Below, in pieces: positions 7,009 to 13,798 of a stretch of 19,905 nucleotides of DNA. The notes under the pieces were generated by a model. That model did no database searches and was not told the origin of the DNA. It saw nothing but the letters and a program-made list of their open reading frames with translations. The position numbers were made by a program, and so were the translations under genes. Every line of letters starts with the position of its first letter. Positions within the stretch are counted from its first letter, which is position 1. Location: contig JAPKXV010000300.1 of the NCBI GenBank assembly GCA_026394635.1, forward strand, positions 1 to 19,905, read 5' to 3'. Origin of the DNA: Methanoregula sp. (GTDB lineage: Archaea > Halobacteriota > Methanomicrobia > Methanomicrobiales > Methanospirillaceae).

Positions 7009-7521
7009 TCATTCTTCATTCTCTCCCGGTGCCGGAGAGTCGCCGGCATCCTCTATGGGTTCCTGGTTATCGAGACTGATATCCTCGACCTCGTCCTCCC
7101 TGCACCAGACCTCGATAGTCGCATCCACCCCGATGATGTCCTGCTGGTATTCCCCGATAGTAGATCCCGGTGTCATCACAACGGCGCTGATCAGCTGGCC
7201 GTTCTTAAACCCGTAGAGCCGGCGGAACACCCACGCATCGCCAAGGACGGTGATCCGCTCGTAATAAACGTCCTGTGCGAGGGTATGGGTACAGTACACT
7301 CCTTTTTTTACTTCGAAGAGCACCTCGCGGATATATCTCCGGATGTACCAGCGGAGTTCCGATACGAGCGAGAGGGCGCTGCCCAGCGACGCACCGGAGA
7401 TGTACACCCCACAGGCCATCTTTTTCGGGTGATAGAACCGGAGTGCCATCCGGCTGGTCTCAGACGCAAAGAGCGTGTGGTGGAGGTCGACGCCATCCCG
7501 CTGGATCAAAAGAGTGTTCAT
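7009..7521 (-). CDS. Conserved hypothetical protein downstream of PAN-like ATPase 2
   Basis: This 170-residue protein has a core (about 1-140) of alternating strands and helices. Its most conserved-looking part is a long helix with the segment SLGSALSLVSELRWYIRR (45-62), followed by Arg/Glu-rich REVLFEV. The last 30 residues are strongly acidic (EVEDISLDNQEPIEDAG) and probably disordered. It has no signal peptide or membrane segment, so it is likely cytosolic. The pattern vaguely recalls the small archaeal family DUF5804, but I am not sure of that. It lies 41 bases downstream of ATPase 2 on the same strand, suggesting co-transcription and a possible functional link with the ATPase. The ATG at 7521 is the first in frame and lacks a Shine-Dalgarno sequence. 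Confidence 0.75.
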   Translation of the reverse strand: MNTLLIQRDGVDLHHTLFASETSRMALRFYHPKKMACGVYISGASLGSALSLVSELRWYIRRYIREVLFEVKKGVYCTHTLAQDVYYERITVLGDAWVFRRLYGFKNGQLISAVVMTPGSTIGEYQQDIIGVDATIEVWCREDEVEDISLDNQEPIEDAGDSPAPGENEE

Positions 7522-7562
7522 GGAGGTTTGCGCGAGGGGGAAAAACCGGCGTTACGATGCGG

Positions 7563-8732
7563 TCAGGTATACATCCGGTTGTCGGTCATTTTCTCGTTTC
7601 TTACCTTGCGGACGGCATCCATAAAGTCGGTCCGCCCGATGGCTGCTGCATTCCGCCGGACTGCCATCATCCCGGCTTCACGGCAGACCGCCTGCAACTC
7701 GGCACCGGTGGCATGTTCCATCAGTGTTGCAATCCCGTCCAGGTCCACATCGGCCAGCTGCATCTTCCCCGAATGGATTTTCAGGATCTCGAGCCGGCCA
7801 GCTGCATCGGGGAGCGGGATCTCGATGATCCGGTCGAACCGTCCCGGGCGGAGCAGCGCCGGATCGAGCATGTCGACCCGGTTTGTCGCCGCCATGATCC
7901 GCACGTCACCCCGGTTGTCAAAACCATCCATCTCGGCAAGGAGCTGCATCAGCGTGCGCTGGACCTCAGCACTCCCGGAAGTACCATCATGCGTCCTTGT
8001 GCTGCCGACGGAATCAATCTCATCGATAAAGACAATCGCCGGCGCCCGTTCGCGTGCCAGCATGAAGAGCTCCCGGACGAGCCCTGCTCCTTCCCCGATG
8101 AACTTGTGCACGAGTTCGCTGCCGGACATCCGGATAAAGGTGGCGTGGGCTTCATGGGCGACTGCTTTTGCGATCAGGGTCTTGCCTGTCCCGGGCGATC
8201 CATGGAGCAGGATGCCCTTGGGGGGTTCAACGCCGATGCGCCGGAAGATCTCGGGTTTTGTCAGGGGGTACTCCACGGATTCCCGGATCTCGGTGATCTG
8301 GTCTTCAAGCCCCCCGATATCGGCGTAGGAGATCGCAGGGAATTCCTCGAGCTCCATCACCCGTACCCGCGAATCGTAGATGTTGCCGATCAGTTTGACA
8401 ATCGAGAGCGCATTATTGACGGCAACCTTTGCGCCGGGTTTTAAGAGCGGGAGCAGGTCCTCGCTCGCATGGGTGAGGTACTCCTGGTTGTTGCCCTGCT
8501 GGCGTAAATAGACCTCGCCGTTGTCCAGGATGTCCACAACGACTGCGACAAAGAGCGGGATCTTCTTGAGCTGGTTGTTCTCCCGCCGGAGCTGGGCGTT
8601 CTCTTTGGCGAGTTCATCCACCCGCAACTTTTGTTCAAGGACGGTTGCCTCAAGTTCGTTGAGCTGGATGCGGACCTTGAGGTCTTCGGCACTTGCAGCG
8701 TTGCTCGCGGCGCTCTCTTCCATATGAATCAT
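7563..8732 (-). CDS. PAN-like proteasomal AAA+ ATPase, paralog 2
   Basis: This 389-residue PAN-type ATPase is shorter than paralog 1. It has an N-terminal coiled coil (about 15-57), an OB domain (about 58-118), Walker A GSPGTGKT (178-185; Ser where PAN has Pro), pore-loop Phe-Ile-Gly (211-213; Phe where paralog 1 has Tyr), Walker B FIDEID (235-240), sensor-1 ATN and the Arg finger region LLRPGR (293-298). It ends in Met-Tyr-Thr, a good HbYX motif for opening the 20S gate. Next to the Walker A, pore-loop and tail differences, the segment GEGARLVREL of paralog 1 is GEGAGLVREL here. Met4 (8723) is an alternative start: GGAG at 8740-8737 lies close to the 8732 ATG, and the TATA-like box would allow either. 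It likely forms a second proteasome cap or mixes with paralog 1. It is divergent from the mevalonate gene. Confidence 0.9.
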   Translation of the reverse strand: MIHMEESAASNAASAEDLKVRIQLNELEATVLEQKLRVDELAKENAQLRRENNQLKKIPLFVAVVVDILDNGEVYLRQQGNNQEYLTHASEDLLPLLKPGAKVAVNNALSIVKLIGNIYDSRVRVMELEEFPAISYADIGGLEDQITEIRESVEYPLTKPEIFRRIGVEPPKGILLHGSPGTGKTLIAKAVAHEAHATFIRMSGSELVHKFIGEGAGLVRELFMLARERAPAIVFIDEIDSVGSTRTHDGTSGSAEVQRTLMQLLAEMDGFDNRGDVRIMAATNRVDMLDPALLRPGRFDRIIEIPLPDAAGRLEILKIHSGKMQLADVDLDGIATLMEHATGAELQAVCREAGMMAVRRNAAAIGRTDFMDAVRKVRNEKMTDNRMYT

Positions 8733-8761
8733 ATATCTCCATCTTCAAACATAAATTAGGT
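8731..8761. promoter_or_regulatory. Divergent promoter, ATPase 2 / phosphomevalonate dehydratase
   Basis: ATATAT (8731-8736) is placed about 25 bases before the GTG at 8762 for the plus gene. CATAAATTA (8750-8758) reads as TAATTTATG on the minus strand, about 20-30 bases before the ATPase 2 start. The start codons are only about 30 bases apart, so the signals overlap the 5' ends. Confidence 0.4.
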
Positions 8762-9181
8762 GTGATTTTGCATATCGTCGCCCGGAGCATATCCCGCGGG
8801 GTGGGAACAGGGGAACTTCTGGTAAGCCCGGCGCCGATCTCGTTTTTATCGGGGGTCGATCCCGAGACCGGGATTATCGTTGAGAAAGGCCACCCTCTCT
8901 ATGGGAAATGCATCGCCGGCAAGGTGCTTGCGTTTCCTTTTGGCAAGGGGTCAACCGTCGGCTCGTATGTGCTCTATGCCCTGAGCCGGAACGGACATGC
9001 CCCCGCCGCCATCATCAACGAGGAAGCCGAACCGATCATCGTCACCGGCGCAATTATTGCAAAGATCCCGATGATCGACCGGATCACCGTTCCCCTGAAC
9101 CGGTTGAAGGACGGTGTCCGTGTCACGGTCGATGGTGACCGTGGTGAACTCAAATACGAGGGAACACTCCACGGCTCCTGA
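8762..9181 (+). CDS. Phosphomevalonate dehydratase small subunit (AcnX swivel domain, DUF126)
   Basis: This protein of 139 residues matches the DUF126 / aconitase-X small-subunit family. In archaea it pairs with the large AcnX subunit to dehydrate 5-phosphomevalonate to trans-anhydromevalonate 5-phosphate in the modified mevalonate pathway, which supplies isoprenoid membrane lipids. Recognisable parts are GVDPETGIIVEKGHPLYGK (31-49), the conserved loop GKGSTVGSYVLY (62-73) with a Ser expected at the active site, and the C-terminal VTVDGDRGEL. The frame is open from 8693, but the family's usual N-terminus and the antisense overlap with ATPase 2 argue for a start at GTG 8762 (TTG 8768 is an alternative). 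The large subunit is not in this window. Confidence 0.88.
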   Translation: MILHIVARSISRGVGTGELLVSPAPISFLSGVDPETGIIVEKGHPLYGKCIAGKVLAFPFGKGSTVGSYVLYALSRNGHAPAAIINEEAEPIIVTGAIIAKIPMIDRITVPLNRLKDGVRVTVDGDRGELKYEGTLHGS

Positions 9182-9220
9182 TTTTCATGGGTCGGTTACT
9201 AGTGTTTCATGTCAAAAAAA

Positions 9221-9230
9221 ATTTAAATAT
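9221..9230 (+). promoter_or_regulatory. TATA-like box before a structured intergenic region
   Basis: ATTTAAATAT lies about 320 bases before the next protein start, too far to drive it directly. It could start an RNA near 9250. Confidence 0.35.
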
Positions 9231-9249
9231 CTCTTAATTTTGGAGGGGA

Positions 9250-9440
9250 AACTGACTATCGATGGAAGCAATTTACTTATGTTTATGAGGATTCCCACCC
9301 CTGATGGGGTCGCTCGGCCGCCTCGAAGATTTACAACCTTCTCAAATCAGTCCTCGCTGATGCGATGACTGATACTCGTCGGGGCCTCGCAGTGCAGGAA
9401 GGTTGAATGTGACAACTTCATTAAAAAGTGTATTTGATTA
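9250..9440 (+). ncRNA. Candidate structured non-coding RNA
   Basis: The 370 bases between 9182 and 9551 have no credible protein gene. Stem 1 is ACCCC/GGGGT (9297-9301 with 9306-9310) closed by a TGAT loop. Stem 2 is CAACCTTC/GAAGGTTG (9334-9341 with 9398-9405). Inside it, ATCAGTC/GACTGAT (9346-9352 with 9367-9373) continues, after one C/T mismatch, with TCGC/GCGA and again a TGAT loop (9358-9361). A TATA-like box sits at 9221-9230. The ends are approximate and no T-run marks the 3' end. It matches no RNA family I can name; an archaeal guide RNA is possible. Confidence 0.4.
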
Positions 9441-9551
9441 TCATGCTACCAATTTTAATTATCCCACTTCACTAGTTCAGCCTTAAAATTCTCTTTAATT
9501 ACAGGTTCCCCCAGCACAAGCATCATATTATTCAGGCTCGAATCTTCTGGC

Positions 9552-10025
9552 ATGCAGTCCAGGATCTTTGTAACCCTCATCATGCTCTCTGTCATGATCG
9601 CCTTTTCCGGGTGCACCGGAACGCAGGCACCCCCGGTAACATCTCCCGCACCGGGATCCGGAGCCGGCACCGGTCAGGGGGTGGGAAGCCTTGTCACGTC
9701 CCCGACCGATGCGATGCCGGATTACAGTCTGGTCAGTGTCACGGTCGGCGAGAAAGATTACACGGGTATCATCCCGGTTACCTTTGATGGTGGGATGGGA
9801 ATGAATGCCGTTACAAAGGTTGATGTCAAACTCACCCGTGCTGACGGGAGCGTCCAGACCTATCCGCTCGGCACAAAAAAAGGGGATATAGTGGAACTTG
9901 AGGGCACCCGTGGATCTGGATCCGAGCGGGGGCAGGCAGACCGCGTGGAAGTCTGGGTCACGATGAACACCGGCCAGACGTACAGGGTTGCAGATGTCCT
10001 GCGTGAATACCGCTCCCGCGGATGA
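9552..10025 (+). CDS. Small predicted lipoprotein
   Basis: This 157-residue protein has a hydrophobic signal segment (about 4-18) and the lipobox Phe-Ser-Gly-Cys with C21. A Pro/Gly/Ser/Thr-rich tether follows (about 22-55). The mature domain of about 100 residues looks beta-rich: YSLVSVTVGEKDYTG, then AVTKVDVKLTRADGSVQTY and VEVWVTMNTGQTYRV. The alternation of strands recalls a small immunoglobulin-like sandwich, but I do not recognise a family. It is probably anchored on the outer face of the membrane. The ATG at 9552 has the TATA-like TCATATTATT (9523-9532) about 25 bases upstream, which fits a leaderless transcript. The next gene starts 45 bases downstream but has its own A/T box. Confidence 0.8.
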   Translation: MQSRIFVTLIMLSVMIAFSGCTGTQAPPVTSPAPGSGAGTGQGVGSLVTSPTDAMPDYSLVSVTVGEKDYTGIIPVTFDGGMGMNAVTKVDVKLTRADGSVQTYPLGTKKGDIVELEGTRGSGSERGQADRVEVWVTMNTGQTYRVADVLREYRSRG

Positions 10026-10070
10026 CACCAGCGGCACCCGGCCTCTCATTTTTAAAATAAACGGTAACCC

Positions 10071-11189
10071 ATGAAATTCAACTGGCGGCTGGTACATGCA
10101 GCACGCAACTCCTATGCCACGCTGTATGCCGCGTGTGAGAACGAGGGTATCATTCTCAATCCGGTAAAAGAACCCTCTGCGGATGTCACCTGCTACTCCC
10201 TCAACTCCATCAATGAACCGGCTCTTAAGGACGAGATCAAAGGTGCCGGTTGTATAACCGTTGCAGGAGGCCCTCACGCGACTGCACGGTACCAGGACGT
10301 GGCACGGTATGCCGATTATGTTGTTGTGGGGGAGGGTGAATACACGCTTCCAAGGCTTCTTTTTGCACTTGAGCAGGGAGACGATACCGCAATCCCCGGT
10401 GTTGCGACAGAAGACGGGTACGAGAGAGCCGATACGAGCGTCCGTCTCGATGCGTTTCCTGCATTCTCGCAGCTGAAGGGGTACGTGGAGATCTCACGCG
10501 GGTGCCCGTTTGCCTGCGGCTACTGCCAGACACCCCAGATCTTCGGGCACTGCATGCGGCACCGTTCGATCGAGGAGATCGCAGCGTACGCGAACCGGTA
10601 CGGGCATTCCCGGTTCGTGAGCCCGAATGCATTTGCCTATGGTTCGGACGGAGTCCATCCAAGATTTGAGAAGATTGAACGCCTGTTCAAAGCCCTCAAC
10701 AAAAAGATCTATTTTGGCACGTTCCCGTCAGAAGTGCGCCCGGAGTTCATCAATGACCGGTCCCTTGAACTGGTCACAGGTCATTGTGCCAACACAAAAC
10801 TCCATTTCGGCGCCCAGTCCGGCAGCAACGAGGTGCTGCAGCAGCTCCGCCGGGGCCATACGGTTGAGGATGTTGTCGCTGCCGTCGAGCTCTGCCGTGA
10901 CCACGGGATCCTGCCGGTGGTTGATTTTATTCTCGGGCTCCCCTTCGAGACGGACGAGGACCAGAAAAAGACCGTGTCGCTGATCCGGTGGGTGGCAAAA
11001 AACGGCATGGTGCATGCACACCGGTTCATGCCGCTGCCGGGCACGCCTCTTGAAGGTACGGTGGCACATCCCATCTTTCCGGAAACTGCGCATCTGTTAG
11101 GAAAACTCGCCTTTTCCGGCAAATTGACCGGTTCCTGGAACGATCCTGAGGTAAGGTTTTTTAGACTCCCTTCAAATGATATACCATGA
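10071..11189 (+). CDS. B12-binding / radical SAM protein, MJ_1487 type
   Basis: This 372-residue protein has an N-terminal B12-binding-like domain (about 1-120) with the pattern TVAGGPHATAR and VVVGEGEYTLP. A radical SAM core follows, with its 4Fe-4S motif C145-x3-C149-x2-C152. Further radical SAM signatures are the glycine-rich HFGAQSGSNEVL and the segment VDFILGLPFET. The layout fits the archaeal TIGR04013 (MJ_1487) family, whose substrate is unknown. Relatives with this domain pair often catalyse methyl transfers or ring changes in cofactor synthesis, but nothing here names the reaction. Its TGA overlaps the ATG of the next gene by four bases (ATGA), so the two are almost certainly translated from one mRNA. 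A TTTTAAAATAAAC box (10049-10061) precedes the start. Confidence 0.88.
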   Translation: MKFNWRLVHAARNSYATLYAACENEGIILNPVKEPSADVTCYSLNSINEPALKDEIKGAGCITVAGGPHATARYQDVARYADYVVVGEGEYTLPRLLFALEQGDDTAIPGVATEDGYERADTSVRLDAFPAFSQLKGYVEISRGCPFACGYCQTPQIFGHCMRHRSIEEIAAYANRYGHSRFVSPNAFAYGSDGVHPRFEKIERLFKALNKKIYFGTFPSEVRPEFINDRSLELVTGHCANTKLHFGAQSGSNEVLQQLRRGHTVEDVVAAVELCRDHGILPVVDFILGLPFETDEDQKKTVSLIRWVAKNGMVHAHRFMPLPGTPLEGTVAHPIFPETAHLLGKLAFSGKLTGSWNDPEVRFFRLPSNDIP

Positions 11190-11827
11190 AAGATGTGCTA
11201 TTGATAGCAGATCTCCATGGTGAATTCGGTAAAATTGATTCATTTCTTGAATTAGCGCCCGAAGCCGTTTTTATCGCCGGCGATATCACCAATATGGGAC
11301 CTGTGGACGCGGTCGATGATGTTCTTTCACGCATCGACGTCCCCTGTTTTGCAGTCCCCGGAAATTGCGATCCCCGTGAGATTATCGATACGCTCGAACA
11401 TTCCGATACCGTCTGCCTGCATGGCGCGAAGATCAACCTCGGGACGATGACGATTGTCGGTGTCGGGGGTTCGAACCCGACTCCGTTCAACACGCCCTTT
11501 GAGATGACGGACAAGCAGATCGATGACCTGCTCAAAAAAGCGATGGGAACAATGCAAAAGACGGTTCATAATGTCCTGCTCTGCCATGCCCCGCCGTACG
11601 GCAGCCTTGACAAGCCGGCCGGGGTACATGTCGGGAGTAAGAGCATCCAGCGCCACATGGCGGCGTTCGATCTCGTCTGCTGCGCCCACATCCATGAGCA
11701 GCGGGGGGTCGTGGATATCGGGGGGACCAAAGTGATCAACCCGGGCCCCGCGATGATGGGGTACTGTGCGATGCTCCACTTTGGCACCGAGCCAAAAGAT
11801 ATCAGGGTCGAACTGCTCACCGTCTAG
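11186..11827 (+). CDS. Calcineurin-like metallophosphoesterase
   Basis: This 213-residue protein carries the metal-binding motifs of the superfamily in order: D9-x-H11 (IADLHG), GD33 (FIAGDITN), GN60-CD (VPGNCD), H134 in LLCHAPPYG and the C-terminal AHIHE near residue 173. These ligate two metal ions for hydrolysis of phosphomono- or diesters. Archaeal cytosolic members of this size include phosphodiesterases with loose specificity, so the substrate is unknown. The start codon overlaps the stop of the radical SAM gene, implying translational coupling and a shared pathway. The stop lies six bases from the stop of the convergent CYTH gene. Confidence 0.88.
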   Translation: MKDVLLIADLHGEFGKIDSFLELAPEAVFIAGDITNMGPVDAVDDVLSRIDVPCFAVPGNCDPREIIDTLEHSDTVCLHGAKINLGTMTIVGVGGSNPTPFNTPFEMTDKQIDDLLKKAMGTMQKTVHNVLLCHAPPYGSLDKPAGVHVGSKSIQRHMAAFDLVCCAHIHEQRGVVDIGGTKVINPGPAMMGYCAMLHFGTEPKDIRVELLTV

Positions 11828-11833
11828 GTTGTC

Positions 11834-12361
11834 TCACTGTCTGGATTGTAACAGTTCCAGGTACGAAGCGAGGATCGCTTCACCGGTAATTCCCAGTTCT
11901 TTTTTGATTGTGTCTATTCTCTCCGCCGCTGCCTGTGTCTCTGTATCGGCAATGACTTCGATCTCGACAAAGGTGCCGAGGTGCTCGACCTCATCAAGCG
12001 CGATGGATGCGTTGCCGTACCGGTAGTGCTCCCGCCACTTGTTCACCTCGGCAGTTTTCATAAACCCGAGCCGGGCAAGGATCTCCCCGAATACCTCGCC
12101 GGACTCAACACCGGTGTTGAGCTCTTCGCGTGCCTTGAGCCCGAGATTTTTTATCTTTGCGCCCTTGTAGGTCACGACTGCCTTCCCGCCAGCGAACCGG
12201 ACCCTGAGTGCCTCGTCGGTTCTGGCAAAATTGCGGTGCGGGGCATTGTAATAGATGTCATGCTCGTGCACCCTGCCGAAAGATTCGGCTTTGAACTGCT
12301 GCAACCGTTCCCGTACCGGTCCGAGCGCATCGACGCGGACTTTAAGTTCTATCTCGAGCAT
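11834..12361 (-). CDS. CYTH-domain protein (CyaB / triphosphatase-like)
   Basis: This 175-residue protein has the N-terminal E3-x-E5-x-K7 signature of the CYTH superfamily, charged strands such as LRVRFAGGKAVVTYKG, and a C-terminal IALDEVEHLGTFVEIEV. The family forms a tunnel that binds triphosphates with Mg ions. Members include class IV adenylate cyclases and inorganic or thiamine triphosphatases, and archaeal members are usually annotated CyaB without proof of cyclase activity. A triphosphatase role is equally possible. It is divergent from the FKBP gene across 57 bases and convergent with the phosphoesterase, with only six bases between stops. The first Met gives the conserved LEIELK start directly, so the start is secure. 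Confidence 0.88.
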   Translation of the reverse strand: MLEIELKVRVDALGPVRERLQQFKAESFGRVHEHDIYYNAPHRNFARTDEALRVRFAGGKAVVTYKGAKIKNLGLKAREELNTGVESGEVFGEILARLGFMKTAEVNKWREHYRYGNASIALDEVEHLGTFVEIEVIADTETQAAAERIDTIKKELGITGEAILASYLELLQSRQ

Positions 12362-12418
12362 TTTTTAGTGCCACAGTTTTATCTGGTGTTGCTGCGATTT
12401 AATATAGTCAGGTGTTTT
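12362..12418. promoter_or_regulatory. Divergent promoter CYTH / FKBP
   Basis: The 57 bases contain GTTTTATC (12376-12383) for the plus gene. ATTTAATATAGTC (12397-12409) reads as GACTATATTAAAT on the minus strand and suits the CYTH gene. Both boxes allow short leaders. Confidence 0.4.
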
Positions 12419-13096
12419 ATGTCGATACACGAAGGAGATTTTATCAGATTAACCTATACGGGCAGCACAAACGGGCGCATTTTTGATACGACCGATGAAG
12501 CGGCCGCGAAATCTGCAGGTATCCACAGCCCCTCTGCAATCTATGGCCCGGTCACGGTCTGTGTCGGGAGCAAACATGTCATCCTCGGGCTTGACGAGGA
12601 GGTTGCCGGGAAAGAGGCCGGGTCAACCGGTACGGTCACGGTTGCGCCGGAGAAGGGTTTTGGCGAGCGTGACCCCAAGCGCCTCCAGTCGTTCCCGAAG
12701 TCCAAGTTCAAGGAAAAACCTGTGCGGGGAATGCCGGTCACTATCGACGAGATGGGTGAAGGTACGGTTGTCGATGTGATCGGCGCCCGCGTGATCGTGG
12801 ACTTCAACGCACCGCTTGCCGGCATGACGCTCAACTACAAGTACACGATCGAGGAGCAGGTCAATGAGCCGCTCGAACAGTTCAGGGGGCTTATCCGGCT
12901 CTACGCGGGACGGGACATCGACGCCTCTCTTGATGAGGGCAAGGTCACGATCAACCTCCCCCCCGGCATCACCTATGACCGGCGCTGGCTGCTCTGGCGC
13001 GGCAGGATCATCCACGAGGGTTTCGAGCTGATCAGGGATTTAGCGGAAATCACCCTGATTGAGAATTTCAAGAGACCGGAAAAGAAAGAAGAGTAA
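12419..13096 (+). CDS. FKBP-type peptidyl-prolyl isomerase (long archaeal type)
   Basis: This 225-residue protein begins with GDFIRLTYTGSTNGRIFDTT, the first strands of an SlyD-like FKBP domain. The flap insert (about 75-122; GERDPKRLQSFPKSKF and MPVTIDEMGEGTVVDV) is the chaperone-like IF domain. It is followed by VDFNAPLAGMTLNYKYTI, which closes the FKBP fold. A C-terminal extension of about 75 residues (150-225) matches the long archaeal FKBPs of about 26-28 kDa. It speeds up proline isomerisation and prevents aggregation in the cytosol, which suits the folding genes elsewhere in the window, though it is not in an operon with them. I chose ATG 12419; the open frame from 11981 is antisense to the CYTH gene. 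Confidence 0.92.
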   Translation: MSIHEGDFIRLTYTGSTNGRIFDTTDEAAAKSAGIHSPSAIYGPVTVCVGSKHVILGLDEEVAGKEAGSTGTVTVAPEKGFGERDPKRLQSFPKSKFKEKPVRGMPVTIDEMGEGTVVDVIGARVIVDFNAPLAGMTLNYKYTIEEQVNEPLEQFRGLIRLYAGRDIDASLDEGKVTINLPPGITYDRRWLLWRGRIIHEGFELIRDLAEITLIENFKRPEKKEE

Positions 13097-13114
13097 TCCA
13101 ATAATTTCTTTCAC

Positions 13115-13129
13115 TTTTTTTTATTTTTT
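13115..13129 (+). terminator. T8/T6 terminator of the FKBP gene
   Basis: T8 (13115-13122) and T6 (13124-13129), one base apart, lie 19 bases after the stop. Confidence 0.55.
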
Positions 13130-13187
13130 CATTGGAACAATACGCAATTCATTTTTTTCTTTGACGCTCAACGGGGCCCCGTCCCTC

Positions 13188-13377
13188 GCCGCGTGGGCTT
13201 CCCCAACGAGAACTTGTTTTGTGTTTCATGCAGACGCCCGGTTATATTCGCGAATCCTCGCGGGCGCAAAACCAACAAATCCGCGCCCGCTCCGTTTCGT
13301 CTCACATCGCCTCGCTGTTTTTCCTGGTTGATCGGGCAGACGAAGACGCAACCCTTTGCTCGCACGCTCGCTGCAGG
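13188..13377 (+). repeat. Dispersed non-coding repeat, copy A (longest)
   Basis: This is the longest of three same-orientation copies. Bases 13234-13377 match 15688-15831 with 8 mismatches and no gaps in 144 bases; 13188-13276 match 17871-17959, also 89 bases, with two balancing one-base length differences. Internal structure includes the palindrome ATTCGCGAAT (13246-13255) and an 8-base stem GCGGGCGC/GCGCCCGC (13260-13267 with 13283-13290). The A/B mismatches fall on all three codon phases (3, 3 and 2), so the open frames across it are not under coding selection. Its right end meets the integrase stump. Confidence 0.85.
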
Positions 13378-13643
13378 ACCAGATGGATGATGTTTTATTA
13401 GAGACTGCCGGTGTCAAGCGGGTAGGACGGCCTACAAACCCAAGCATGAAGCCGGTTCAATGCCAGGACTGTTCCACCGTGAATGTAATGGGGTCTCAGT
13501 TCTGTTACCGGTGCGGGCGCTCCTTGACCGGCGAGGGCTTGACCAAGATGGAACGGATGAAACGGGATGACTATGAAAATCCCGATGAACTCATTGCATT
13601 CCTTCAGGAATTCAGAAAAGAGCGTGAGAGCAAGCGATCATAG
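13378..13643 (+). pseudogene. C-terminal stump of a tyrosine integrase (zinc ribbon)
   Basis: The frame continues out of repeat copy A into about 87 residues ending at 13643. The part from MDDVLLETAGVK onward has a zinc ribbon, C-x2-C (QCQDC) and C-x2-C (FCYRC), followed by a charged helix ending in FLQEFRKERESKRS. A short helix plus zinc ribbon after the catalytic Tyr is the usual tail of tyrosine recombinases in methanogen genomes. The catalytic domain is missing and the frame upstream is the dispersed repeat, so I read it as a broken integrase gene. It could instead be a small zinc-ribbon protein started at the ATG 13383, but no promoter supports that. It is evidence of past integration. 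Confidence 0.5.
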
Positions 13644-13664
13644 CATTTTCCCTCTGACGGGCTT

Positions 13665-13712
13665 TGCACCTAAATCCCATTCTGCACCTAAAGTCTATGA
13701 CTTGCACCTAAA
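13665..13712 (+). repeat. Three copies of the decamer TGCACCTAAA
   Basis: The decamer occurs at 13665-13674, 13683-13692 and 13703-13712, starts 18 and 20 bases apart. It follows the integrase stump and precedes the TIGR02391-like gene by about 85 bases. The function is unknown; the spacing is close to two helical turns, as seen for protein-binding sites. Confidence 0.6.
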
Positions 13713-13798
13713 ATCAGTACTTCCAAAAAATAAAATGCTATGTACTTTTAAGAAATTTGATATTCCTGTGGTTATTATACATCAACGAGTGAAATGAA

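Noticed and set aside
6856..8444. Long plus-strand open frames of 389-490 codons
   Set aside because: They are antisense to the PAN-like ATPase 2 and its downstream gene, whose motifs are unmistakable.
11462..11480. GGGGTTCGAACCC, like a tRNA T-arm
   Set aside because: It lies inside the metallophosphoesterase coding sequence and no acceptor, D or anticodon arms fit around it.
13168..13447. Open frames on both strands across repeat copy A (and similar ones in B and C)
   Set aside because: Mismatches between copies are spread over all codon phases and several frames are open at once, so this is a non-coding repeat.
13665..13712. CRISPR-like array
   Set aside because: The repeats are only 10 bases, spacers 8-10 bases, and there are no cas genes.
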